DNA from: an uncultured Candidatus Saccharibacteria bacterium
GTDB taxonomy: Bacteria; Patescibacteriota; Saccharimonadia; Saccharimonadales; Saccharimonadaceae
Assembly: GCA_948944455.1 (NCBI GenBank)
Contig: CARBES010000007.1
Span: 1 to 38,052, forward strand
DNA: 38,052 bases
Reading direction: 5' to 3'
The notes beneath the pieces were generated by a model. It was not told the origin of the DNA and ran no database searches. It saw only the letters and a program-made list of their open reading frames with translations. Positions 8,882-16,376 of the stretch are shown here, piece by piece. Numbering within the stretch: the first letter of the stretch is position 1; each line of letters starts with the position of its first letter. A program made the position numbers and the translations under genes.

Positions 8882-8892
8882 TTTGCTATAAT
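8864..8892 (+). promoter_or_regulatory. clpC operon promoter
   Basis: TTTACA (8864-8869, inside the CIRCE spacer), 17-bp spacer, TATAAT (8887-8892). The leader is about 77 nt. Confidence 0.85.
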
Positions 8893-8975
8893 AGGGTGAG
8901 AAGAAATGTTTTTCGGACGGATTTTAAGAGGAATTACGAGAAAAACAGAGTTTTTAAGGTTATTTTAAGGTTGTT

Positions 8976-11465
8976 ATGGAAAGTGATTTTAGTGAAATGA
9001 TGAATCGGCTTTCGGAAAATGCGCGTTTTGCGCTTCAGAAAGCAGATTTGTATAGTAAGAAATATAATAACGGCTACATGGGGACCGAGCATATTTTGTT
9101 GGGGATTCTGGCGCAAGATATGTCGACAGCGGCGCGAATTTTAGCGAAACATGACGTCAATCTAGAACGGGCAGAGAAGGCGCTAGGGCAGGACGCGACG
9201 GAAGTGAACGTAAACAATTCGATGGCAATGATGTCACTTTCGGAGTCGGCAGTATTGACGATCCGGATGGCGGACCATTATGCAATGGAAAAGGGCGCAA
9301 GGACAGTAGGAACGGAGCATTTGCTTTATGCGTTGCTTTGCCAGCATAATTCGCGCGGAGGGGTACTACTGGCGAAAATGGGAGTGAATGACGAGAAGCT
9401 GCTGGACGAGCTTGAAGAAGAGATGGAGCGACAGCTTGAGAACGAACATAAGCAAGAAGAGAAGCAGAAATATCGGAAAAATTCACAGTTAAAGTGGCTT
9501 AAACGCTATGGTCAGGATTTGACGGCAATGGCGAAGGAAGGCAAGCTGGACGCAGTGATTGGGCGGGAACGCGAGATTGAGCGGGTGGTGACGGTGCTGA
9601 GTCGTCGAACAAAGTCAAATCCAGTCTTAATCGGCGAGGCGGGAGTTGGTAAGACAGCGATCGTTGAGGGGTTGGCCGAGCGAATGATCAAGAACGACGT
9701 GCCGGGCGCATTGGTGGGGAAGCGGATTTTTCAGGTGGACCTTTCGAACTTAGTGGCAGGGACGAAGTTCCGTGGGGAATTTGAAGAGCGGATTAAAGGC
9801 GTGATTGATGAGGCGATTCAAAATGATGATATTATTTTGTTTATTGATGAGTTGCATTTGTTGACTGGTGCGGGGGCGGGCGAAGGTTCGATGGATGCGG
9901 CAAATATCTTGAAGCCGGCCTTGGCGCGTGGAAGCATTCAACTAATCGGTGCGACGACGATGGATGAATATCGAAAAAATATCGAGAAAGACAAGGCGCT
10001 CAGTCGACGTTTTCAGACTGTAATGGTTGAAGAACCGAATGTGGAGACGACGCTTCGGATCTTGAGAGGGGTGAAGAGCCATTATGAAAAGCATCATGGC
10101 GTCGAGATTCCGGACGAGATGCTCGAGGTAGCGATTAATATGTCGGGACGATATATTAACGATCGGTTTATGCCGGATAAGGTGATTGACGTCGTAGACG
10201 AGGCAGCGGCGATTGCGAAAGTAGCTTCAGACAAGAAGGGCGGTTCGGAGTATAAGAAACTGAAAGTTGAGCAGACCGAGTTGGAAGAAAAAATGCAAGA
10301 AGCGGCGGAAGGGGAAGATTTTGAGAAGGCGGCAAATCTGAAGGTCGAGTCGGAGAAGATAAAACAAAAGCTCAAAGAGCTGAAAAAGAAGGGGGCGGAA
10401 AAGCGTCCGGTGCTTTCGGAAGACGATCTTGCGATGGCGGTATCATTAAAGACAGGCATACCGGTAGCGAAAGTGCATGGATCAGAGTTGGCACTATTGA
10501 GCGATCTTGAGAAGCATTTACGTAAGAGCGTGGTGGGGCAGAACGAAGCAATCGAGAGCGTAGCAAAAGCAATTCGTCGCGGACGGAGTGGGATTGCTGA
10601 TCCGCGCCGTCCGATCGGGAGTTTCCTTTTCATGGGGCCGACCGGAGTTGGTAAAACCGAGCTGGCGCGGGTGATTGCGCGCGAAGTTTTCGGTGGCGAG
10701 AATGCGCTCATCAAGATCGATATGTCGGAATTTGGCGAGAAGCATAATGTTTCGCGGCTGGTTGGTGCGCCGGCAGGTTATGTCGGCTACGAGGACGGTG
10801 GGAAGCTAACCGAAGCAGTACGCCGGAAGCCATATGCGGTGGTATTGTTCGACGAGATTGAAAAAGCGCATCCGGATGTTTTCAATATGTTGTTACAGAT
10901 CTTAGAAGATGGGATGTTGACGGATGGTCAGGGCAATAAAGTAAAATTCAATAACACGATCGTAGTTTTGACTTCGAACTTGGGGGCGGATGAAATGTAT
11001 CGCGAGTCAGAAATGGGCTTTGCTGCGAGCAACCTAAAAGAAAAGCGCGAATTGCGTCAAGAGTATGAAGAGAGTAAAGAAGTTGCAATGAAAGCGCTGA
11101 AAAAAGCGATGAAGCCTGAGCTGATTAACCGGCTTGATGCAATTTTGGTGTTTCACCCGTTGACGCGCGAGAATGTAGAGAAGATTTTTGATAATCTTTT
11201 GGAAGAATTGAGAAAACGTCTCGCAACAAAGGGGATTGGCTTGAAAGTATCAGAGGAAGTGAAGAAAAAGTTGATTGAGGAAGGCTACGACCCGAAGAAT
11301 GGCGCAAGGCCTTTGCGGAGAGTGTTGGAAGATCAGCTGGAAACCTTGGTGGCGGAGGGAATTATTGATGGCAAGCTCGAACCGGGTGATATAGCGACGA
11401 TTGGTTTGTCTCGAGGTAAAGTGGCAGAAACGAAAAAGTTAACTTTGAAAGTGACGAACGGGTAG
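8976..11465 (+). CDS. clpC: ClpC-type AAA+ protease unfoldase
   Basis: 829 residues. It has two Clp-N repeats (about 10-150), AAA-1 with Walker A GEAGVGKT at 220-227, a UVR-like coiled middle region (about 430-475) and AAA-2 with GPTGVGKT at 554-561, then the Clp D2-small domain. This is the ClpC architecture: it unfolds substrates and feeds them to ClpP. The proteolytic partner gene clpP is in the same run, separated by one membrane protease-like gene. The stop codon TAG is immediately followed by the next ATG, which indicates an operon. Control is by CIRCE/HrcA. Confidence 0.95.
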   Translation: MESDFSEMMNRLSENARFALQKADLYSKKYNNGYMGTEHILLGILAQDMSTAARILAKHDVNLERAEKALGQDATEVNVNNSMAMMSLSESAVLTIRMADHYAMEKGARTVGTEHLLYALLCQHNSRGGVLLAKMGVNDEKLLDELEEEMERQLENEHKQEEKQKYRKNSQLKWLKRYGQDLTAMAKEGKLDAVIGREREIERVVTVLSRRTKSNPVLIGEAGVGKTAIVEGLAERMIKNDVPGALVGKRIFQVDLSNLVAGTKFRGEFEERIKGVIDEAIQNDDIILFIDELHLLTGAGAGEGSMDAANILKPALARGSIQLIGATTMDEYRKNIEKDKALSRRFQTVMVEEPNVETTLRILRGVKSHYEKHHGVEIPDEMLEVAINMSGRYINDRFMPDKVIDVVDEAAAIAKVASDKKGGSEYKKLKVEQTELEEKMQEAAEGEDFEKAANLKVESEKIKQKLKELKKKGAEKRPVLSEDDLAMAVSLKTGIPVAKVHGSELALLSDLEKHLRKSVVGQNEAIESVAKAIRRGRSGIADPRRPIGSFLFMGPTGVGKTELARVIAREVFGGENALIKIDMSEFGEKHNVSRLVGAPAGYVGYEDGGKLTEAVRRKPYAVVLFDEIEKAHPDVFNMLLQILEDGMLTDGQGNKVKFNNTIVVLTSNLGADEMYRESEMGFAASNLKEKRELRQEYEESKEVAMKALKKAMKPELINRLDAILVFHPLTRENVEKIFDNLLEELRKRLATKGIGLKVSEEVKKKLIEEGYDPKNGARPLRRVLEDQLETLVAEGIIDGKLEPGDIATIGLSRGKVAETKKLTLKVTNG

Positions 11466-12458
11466 ATGCCGGCGCGCGCTGAACGAAAAGCAAAATGGTT
11501 GTGCCAGGGGTTAGGGGCAGTACTAGGCGTAGCGGTTGCTTTGCTAATCGTGGAGTTTTTGCAGCAGCCATTGGTACAGGATACCTGGCGGGGGCTCTGG
11601 TATGAGCCGAACGAAAAAGTGCAGTCAATCGAAGATGATTTGCTATTGACTGGAACTGGTAAACGGATTTTTGCGGCGACGCATCCGACACTGGAGGATA
11701 AAGATTCGTTTAACGAACATTGCGAAAGCTATAATCGGGAAGTTTCGTTGTTGGGGTGCTATGTGGATGGCGAGATCCATGTTTATGAGATTACGCGGGA
11801 AGGTCTGACAGATTCAAACAAAGTGACGATGGCGCATGAGTTGCTACATGCAGTATGGGAGCGAACGAGTGCGGGCGAGAAAGAAAAAATCAAGAAATTG
11901 CTCGAGGGGGTGCGCCAAGAAAATGAAGCATGGTTTGAAGAAGAATTAAAAACTTATACTGACGAGTCAAAACTGGAGGAGATTTGGACACGAGCCGGAA
12001 CGAAGTTGAGGGATTTGCCAGAAGAGCTTGAGGGAGCCTACGCGAAGTATTTTCAGAACCGGATGCAGATAGTCGAATTCTATGAGAACTATCAGGCGCC
12101 GTTCAAGGAACTCCAAGCGCGAAACGAAAAGCTAAAAGCAGAGATTTTAGCGGCGAAAGACCAGATTACGTTGGAACGTGAGGCGTATTTGGCGGCGATG
12201 ACGGAATTAGATGAAGCGATTGATAAATTTAACGAATGTGCGGATGAAACGGGATGTTTTACGGCGGGTGAGTTTCAACATGAGCGAGAACGTTTAGTAT
12301 CGGAAAGGGAGAGATTAGAACAAGTGCGGGAGGAGTTAAATATGAGAATTGAGAAAAATAATGCGAAAGTGGCCGAGTATCAAGAAAACCAGCTAGCATT
12401 AGGCGAATTAGCCGATGCGATGAATTCAAAAGTAGAAGGAATTGAGGAGAAAAAGTGA
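11466..12458 (+). CDS. Membrane-anchored HExxH metalloprotease-like protein with coiled coil
   Basis: 330 residues. A single N-terminal membrane anchor (about 13-33) precedes an extracytoplasmic domain containing HELLH (124-128) in the context MAHELLHAVWE, a zincin zinc-binding and catalytic motif. From about 200 to 325 it is predicted to be a long coiled coil (heptads rich in E, K, L). Two cysteines at 86 and 98, and another pair near 258 and 264, could form disulfides. I cannot assign a family, and the third zinc ligand is not obvious. It sits exactly between clpC (0-nt spacing) and clpP, so it should be induced with them under stress. A quality-control role outside the membrane is a reasonable inference. 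Confidence 0.75.
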   Translation: MPARAERKAKWLCQGLGAVLGVAVALLIVEFLQQPLVQDTWRGLWYEPNEKVQSIEDDLLLTGTGKRIFAATHPTLEDKDSFNEHCESYNREVSLLGCYVDGEIHVYEITREGLTDSNKVTMAHELLHAVWERTSAGEKEKIKKLLEGVRQENEAWFEEELKTYTDESKLEEIWTRAGTKLRDLPEELEGAYAKYFQNRMQIVEFYENYQAPFKELQARNEKLKAEILAAKDQITLEREAYLAAMTELDEAIDKFNECADETGCFTAGEFQHERERLVSERERLEQVREELNMRIEKNNAKVAEYQENQLALGELADAMNSKVEGIEEKK

Positions 12459-12489
12459 GATGAGTTTTTATGTAAATAAAGGAGAGAAT

Positions 12490-13086
12490 ATGAAAAAAGT
12501 AAAGAACTATTTAGTCCCGACGGTGGTCGAGGAGACCAATAAGGGCGAGCGGGCGTACGATATTTATTCGCGGCTTTTGACCGATCGAATCGTGTTCCTA
12601 GGTGACGAAGTGAACGCGGCGACAGCGAATTTAGTCGTGGCGCAGCTATTATTCCTTGCAAATGAGGATCCAAAACGCGACATTAAATTATACATCAATT
12701 CGCCAGGGGGGTCGGTTTATGATGGACTTGCAATTATCGATACGATGAACTATATTAAGCCGGATGTGCAGACGATTGGGATCGGCTTACAGGCCTCGAT
12801 GGGCGCAATGCTGCTGAGCTGTGGCGCGAAAGGGAAACGGTTTGTTTTGCCAAATTCGCGAATTATGATCCATCAGCCGAGTTCGGGGACGCAAGGGAAA
12901 ATCACCGATCAAGAGATTGCGTTAAAAGAGGGAATTTATCTTAAGAAAAAGTTGGCAGAAATTTTTGCGGAGAATACTGGGAAAGATTTGAAGCAGGTCG
13001 AGAAGGATATGGATCGAGATAACTGGATGAGCGCGGAAGAGGCGAAGGAATATGGGATTGTCGATGAAATAATTAAGAAGGTATAA
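12490..13086 (+). CDS. clpP: ATP-dependent Clp protease proteolytic subunit
   Basis: 198 residues from the ATG at 12490, chosen because AAAGGAG lies at 12478-12484 and the protein then begins MKKVKNYLVPTVVE, as ClpP does. An upstream TTG start would add an atypical tail. The catalytic triad is visible: Ser103 (QASMGAM), His128 (MIHQPSSG) and Asp177 (MDRDNWMSAEEA). It forms the tetradecameric barrel docked by ClpC from the same operon. It overlaps nothing downstream, and a large hairpin starts 11 nt after its stop. Confidence 0.95.
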   Translation: MKKVKNYLVPTVVEETNKGERAYDIYSRLLTDRIVFLGDEVNAATANLVVAQLLFLANEDPKRDIKLYINSPGGSVYDGLAIIDTMNYIKPDVQTIGIGLQASMGAMLLSCGAKGKRFVLPNSRIMIHQPSSGTQGKITDQEIALKEGIYLKKKLAEIFAENTGKDLKQVEKDMDRDNWMSAEEAKEYGIVDEIIKKV

Positions 13087-13096
13087 TCATTAAATG

Positions 13097-13231
13097 TTAA
13101 TCTCTTAGCGGCCTATTGATAGCTTTTCTCGGCCCGCGTCGCCGCATCCCGTCGTTACGGGTGCGGCGCGCTTTTCCTCGTCGTAACTCCGGATGACCTC
13201 GAAAAGCTACTAATAGGCCATTAGAGATTAA
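13097..13231 (-). ncRNA. Large structured element H1, directly downstream of the TR-like sequence
   Basis: Long imperfect stem. TTAATCTCT (13097-13105) pairs with AGAGATTAA (13223-13231). GGCCTATT (13110-13117) pairs with AATAGGCC (13212-13219). TAGCTTTTC (13120-13128) pairs with GAAAAGCTA (13201-13209). The apex holds GCCGCA/TGCGGC closing the hairpin CCCGT-CGTT-ACGGG (13148-13161). It shares the apical sequence with the element at 36448-36584: CCxGTCGTTACxGG, then CTCG(C)TCGTAA(G)CTCCG. The strand is assigned from its position 3' of the minus-strand TR-like sequence. It could also terminate clpP transcripts. Confidence 0.6.
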
Positions 13232-13287
13232 TTTATCATCCTCATTCTTCTTAATTAACTCATCGTATTCTTTATCCTCTCCTTATA

Positions 13288-13440
13288 TTACTCTATGGCT
13301 AGACAACGGAGGGACATGCCCCAATAACGAGCGTTTGTAACGCCTTGAGAATTGATATTGCCGTTATCAGGGAGGTAGACATGATAACCGTTGTTTGCCC
13401 ATAAGTAGTTAGAGTTTCCCGACTGGTAGAAAACATCACG
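13288..13440 (-). repeat. Candidate DGR template repeat (C-type lectin/FISUMP-like C-terminus)
   Basis: Read on the minus strand this encodes RDVFYQSGNSNYLWANNGYH and, after further Asn-rich codons, RYWGMSLRCLAIE and a stop (13288-13290). The final RYWGMSLRCLA matches the C-terminal motif of C-type-lectin/FISUMP variable domains diversified by DGRs. Six AAC and two AAT codons occupy the stretch, as expected in a template where adenines are the mutagenised positions. The frame stays open upstream only to about 13568, with no ATG and no ribosome binding site, so it is not a complete gene. The alternative is a decayed 3' fragment of a lectin-domain gene. Confidence 0.6.
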
Positions 13441-13529
13441 CCAGCTAATAACTATGCTCGTGTGTCCGCTGCGGACGAAGAAACAGCTGGTTTTGCATAA
13501 TCTGACGATATGTGTAACGCAAAAGATAC

Positions 13530-13557
13530 TTGTTTTTTGCGAAAAACGTGATATACT
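13530..13557 (+). promoter_or_regulatory. Promoter for the small basic protein
   Basis: TTGTTT (13530-13535), 16-bp spacer, TGA-TATACT (13552-13557). It yields a leader of about 195 nt, long for this genome. The leader contains a CTGTA/TACAG-closed hairpin enclosing GGTTGCG/CGCGACC (about 13693-13730). Confidence 0.6.
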
Positions 13558-13759
13558 TATGAAGTTGAGCTAGGGTGGTATGCTCGAGGTTATTTATTTT
13601 GCAAAAAGCAATGTGTTTTTTTTCGGAAAAGTAGATATTGAGGCAATATGTAGACCAGGCACGGATATTGTTCGGCAACATGACGGTGCTTCCTGTAGCG
13701 GTTGCGAGGACTCCGCGACCAAATACAGTGGCAAATATACTTTTAAGGAGGCTCAAAAA

Positions 13760-13921
13760 ATGAGCGACATGAGAAGGCACAATGTAAAGGCGGCGTACGA
13801 TGAAAAGCGCCGGCGTCTGAAGTATGAGCTGTTGATGCGGCGGCCGGAGAAGGTCCGGACCCCGGAGAAGAAATCCGCGCGGCCGGAGCAGGTGAAACGG
13901 CCGATGCCGATGCGGTGGTAG
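13760..13921 (+). CDS. Small basic protein, 53 aa, unknown function
   Basis: ATG at 13760 preceded by AAGGAGG (13745-13751), ending TAG at 13919-13921 ahead of a strong terminator. The frame is open further upstream, but the strong ribosome binding site decides this start. The product is very basic (Arg/Lys about one third), begins MSDMRRHNVK and ends in a Pro/Met/Lys/Arg tail (RPMPMRW). It has no membrane segment or cysteine. Nucleic-acid binding is suggested only by composition. It lies between the TR-like sequence and the KwaB-like gene. Confidence 0.65.
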   Translation: MSDMRRHNVKAAYDEKRRRLKYELLMRRPEKVRTPEKKSARPEQVKRPMPMRW

Positions 13922-13957
13922 AGAGCCACCTACTGAACCATTTGCAAAAAATCTTTT

Positions 13958-13990
13958 GCCCCTCCTTTATTTTCGGGAGGGGCGTTTTTT
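13958..13990. terminator. Bidirectional terminator
   Basis: GCCCCTCC (13958-13965) pairs with GGAGGGGC (13976-13983). T6 follows on the plus strand, and an A-rich flank on the left gives a T tract on the minus strand. It separates the convergent small basic protein and KwaB-like genes. Confidence 0.88.
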
Positions 13991-14010
13991 GTTATCCTCG
14001 GGGCGGTATC

Positions 14011-15252
14011 TTATCCTCTTGGCGGTTCGCCCTCGGGTTCAGAGAGAAGCTTTTTGGATTTGATTTCGTAGCGGCGGCCGTTGACCGGGGAAATGAAATA
14101 ATCTTCGGAGAGAAGGTTGATGAACATGGTCAGGTCTTTGTCATCCATGATGATAATTGAGCCATCGTCGTCAGTCATGAGTTCGAGCTGCATGTCATCG
14201 GCGTAGTCGATGAGTTTTTCTTGAGGCATTTCTTCAGCGATGTCGAGCGACTGAAGCTTCTTGACAAGTGGTTTGCGATCCTGAAGCAGGGAATTGAGGG
14301 TCAAGCCTTCGGCGAAAGAAAGCTTGTATTTGTCGGTGATTTCCTTAGCTTTAGCATCGGCGATAACCTGGGATTTATAATCGTACTGGAAGAGGCTCTC
14401 GAATTTTGACTGATTAAAGATAATGACATTGCCGTCGATGATGGCGACTTGGTTGTCGTCGGGCATTTTGAGAGCGACTTCGGCCGAGAAAGGCTCGAAG
14501 CTTTCGCCGTTGAGTTCCCAACTGGTACCACCCTTGAGGGCAGAGCTTGGCGAGATGCCTTTCGCAATGTAAAAGACTTTGGTCTCGCCATCGTTGCCTG
14601 GGTAAGAGAATTTTGCGAGGATACCTTTGACTTTTTTAAACTCGTCGACATGATCATTCCAAGAATCGATGTTGCGATATTCATGTTCGATAAGATGAAT
14701 AAGGGTCTCAGCACGACCAACATTGCTGAGTTTAGTGCGGTAGATAACCTTATCTTCGCCATCGGATTTTTCATATTCGCGACACTCGAGGCCCTTGTCG
14801 GCTTCCTTAATGATATAGCCAGTAGCTTCTTGCATAAACATGGCTTTTACGCTGGCGGTTAGAGCGTCGGAATAACGAACGCGGAAGGGGGTGTAATTTT
14901 TATTGAAGAGAAAAAGCTCGACCGAGACATTGTTCTTGACTTCATCGATTTCGTTGGCCCAGTGGAAGACATCGAAAGAGCTGCTGTCAGCGCGGTGATA
15001 TTCACGATCGTCCATGTCGTCAGCATCGGTGCGGGCGGCGTCGGTAGTGTTAGCTCCCTGCGAAAGGTCGACCGGTGCGTCGGTGGGACCATCAGAAGTG
15101 CTGAGCGTATTAGAATTGTTTGAGCTGGAATCAGAAGAATTGTCATTAGAAAGATCGCTTGATGCAGTGTTTAGCTCGTCAACAATGTCGGAAATTTTAG
15201 CAGCGTCCGCCGCGTCAGGAGCTGGATTGGTTTGTAGTTCGTCATTATTCAT
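14011..15252 (-). CDS. KwaB-like protein (DUF4868 family)
   Basis: 413 residues. The first 95 are acidic, Ser/Asn/Asp-rich and probably disordered. The remainder resembles the DUF4868 family, known from KwaB of the Kiwa anti-phage system. The recognisable pattern is a beta strand with VAIIDGNVIIFNQSKFESLF, a following helix with AKAKEITDKYKL, and the C-terminal block INLLSEDYFISPVNGRRYE. KwaB binds DNA and works with the membrane sensor KwaA. No KwaA-like membrane gene is adjacent, so this would be an orphan or a divergent use of the fold. The gene is transcribed alone on the minus strand, with GAGG before its ATG. The family assignment comes from pattern recognition and needs a profile search. 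Confidence 0.65.
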   Translation of the reverse strand: MNNDELQTNPAPDAADAAKISDIVDELNTASSDLSNDNSSDSSSNNSNTLSTSDGPTDAPVDLSQGANTTDAARTDADDMDDREYHRADSSSFDVFHWANEIDEVKNNVSVELFLFNKNYTPFRVRYSDALTASVKAMFMQEATGYIIKEADKGLECREYEKSDGEDKVIYRTKLSNVGRAETLIHLIEHEYRNIDSWNDHVDEFKKVKGILAKFSYPGNDGETKVFYIAKGISPSSALKGGTSWELNGESFEPFSAEVALKMPDDNQVAIIDGNVIIFNQSKFESLFQYDYKSQVIADAKAKEITDKYKLSFAEGLTLNSLLQDRKPLVKKLQSLDIAEEMPQEKLIDYADDMQLELMTDDDGSIIIMDDKDLTMFINLLSEDYFISPVNGRRYEIKSKKLLSEPEGEPPRG

Positions 15253-15274
15253 AGTATTACCTCGCTTTTCGTCT

Positions 15275-15280
15275 ATTATA
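15275..15280 (-). promoter_or_regulatory. -10 element of the KwaB-like gene
   Basis: TATAAT on the minus strand, about 23 nt upstream of the ATG. The -35 region (TTCCCC) is poor. Confidence 0.5.
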
Positions 15281-15482
15281 GCGTAAAAATTGCAAAAGGG
15301 GAATAAGCTAATCCGTCAAACGGACGAAGCGTTTTATCATAAACCGAACATAAATGCGATAGTTATAACATTATTCTATAAAATGGGTGATAGAATGAGG
15401 GAATTATTATAAAATGAAATATCAAAAACAAGCAATTAATGCCAGAACATAAAACGAAGGGTATGAAAACAGGACAAAATGC
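15281..15482. other. AT-rich intergenic stretch without gene
   Basis: Between the divergent KwaB-like gene and the 15483 promoter. It holds a small hairpin TCCGT-CAA-ACGGA (15312-15324) and an inverted repeat ATTCTAT/ATAGAAT around 15370-15395. No coding signal was seen. Confidence 0.5.
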
Positions 15483-15511
15483 TTGACAAAAATGACAATC
15501 TGTGCTAGAAT
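15483..15511 (+). promoter_or_regulatory. Strong promoter of the 177-aa gene
   Basis: Consensus TTGACA (15483-15488), 17-bp spacer, TAGAAT (15506-15511). Confidence 0.88.
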
Positions 15512-15517
15512 GTAAGG

Positions 15518-15648
15518 ACAGGAGTGCGAAAGACTCCGGAAAACCGCCCTGGTCTGCAAGCGGAAATGATTTTGTTTGCAAATAGAGAGGAGGGCAGAAG
15601 CGGGCGGTAGCAACTTAAAATCGACAAAAGAAGGATAGGTGTTGAACT
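15518..15648 (+). promoter_or_regulatory. Structured 5' leader of the 177-aa gene
   Basis: The 130-nt leader starts with hairpin GGAGT-GCGAAAG-ACTCC and continues with a domain closed by ACCGCCC/GGGCGGT (about 15543-15609) that contains an inner GCAAG/TTTGC pairing. The binding site AGAAGGATAGG lies outside the domain. It resembles no riboswitch class I can name. A regulatory leader or ribosomal-protein-type binding site is possible. Confidence 0.5.
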
Positions 15649-16182
15649 ATGCTGAGAAGACTGTATTTGGTGACTGATATTATGTGTGCGGAGGAGCTGT
15701 TTGTGGCGCTTTTGAATAAGGCGCCGCTGAAAGTACAGGTCCAGAAGTACGCCGCGGCGAGCGAGAAAGAACTGCTGACGCCGAAGTGGAGTATGCCGGT
15801 CGAGGCCGAGCTGAAGGTGAGCGTACTGTCCAACGAGATGATGAGCGACGGCTATGATGGCCTAATGATGGCTTCAGGCCAGATCGTGAACATCGGGCTG
15901 TCGCAGACGCCGCCGGGAAAAGCCTACACTGGTTCGCTGGAGCTTAGGGGGACGCACGCAGATGTGCTGTTCGATACTGAGCTGAAGGTGGGCGTGATAC
16001 TGGAAGCGACCAACTATCGGCGTTTGACGCCGAAGAATGTGGTCAGCTGCCCGAATTTGGATCTGCTGGTTAGCGATGAGGATCTGGTGGACGATGCCAA
16101 GCTGAAAGCGATGGGGTTGCCGAATAAGCTTATCGAGAGCAAAGCGCTCTTGATGGAGCTGGCTGAGCGTCGCCGGAGTTAA
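15649..16182 (+). CDS. Unknown 177-aa protein
   Basis: Not recognised. There is no signal peptide or membrane segment. The protein looks like a beta-rich central domain (about 45-125, with KVSVLSNEMMSDGYDG, then SQTPPGKAYTGSLELRG and LKVGVILEATNYRRLTPKN), followed by an acidic helical tail ending in ELAERRRS. GC-rich codons (ctg, aag, gcg) are used more than in adjacent genes, consistent with high expression or recent acquisition. It has a consensus promoter, a structured leader and its own terminator, so it is a well-regulated single-gene unit. Confidence 0.75.
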   Translation: MLRRLYLVTDIMCAEELFVALLNKAPLKVQVQKYAAASEKELLTPKWSMPVEAELKVSVLSNEMMSDGYDGLMMASGQIVNIGLSQTPPGKAYTGSLELRGTHADVLFDTELKVGVILEATNYRRLTPKNVVSCPNLDLLVSDEDLVDDAKLKAMGLPNKLIESKALLMELAERRRS

Positions 16183-16208
16183 ATCCGATCCTTCGGTTAA
16201 AGCGTCGA

Positions 16209-16240
16209 AAGAGCGCTCCCTGGAAACAGGGGGCGCTTTA
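16209..16240 (+). terminator. Terminator after the 177-aa gene
   Basis: AAAG-A-GCGC-T-CCCTG GAAA CAGGG-G-GCGC-TTTA: GNRA-capped hairpin with 9 strong pairs, T tract short. Confidence 0.7.
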
Positions 16241-16341
16241 GCATATTGTGGAAAAGTTTCTAATCTGGACGGATAGGGTGGAGGGTGGCTTAACTGTGGA
16301 AAACTTGTGCAAAAGTCTGAAAAAATGTGGCAGAATTATGC

Positions 16342-16370
16342 TTGCGTTTTTTAAAAAACTCACTTATACT
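16342..16370 (+). promoter_or_regulatory. Promoter upstream of non-coding region before rsmH
   Basis: TTGCGT (16342-16347), 17-bp spacer, TATACT (16365-16370). No credible ORF follows for about 470 nt, so it drives either a non-coding RNA or a long leader. Confidence 0.7.
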
Positions 16371-16376
16371 AAAGTC

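Noticed and set aside
13445..13780. 111-codon minus-strand ORF overlapping the small basic protein leader
   Set aside because: It is in a different frame from the lectin-like sequence, has no ribosome binding site and reads as a shadow of the opposite strand.
16244..16304. Two TGTGGAAAA motifs resembling DnaA boxes, raising the idea of an origin
   Set aside because: Only two imperfect boxes, no AT-rich unwinding element with further boxes and no dnaA or dnaN nearby. parAB is 12 kb away and is not proof of an origin.
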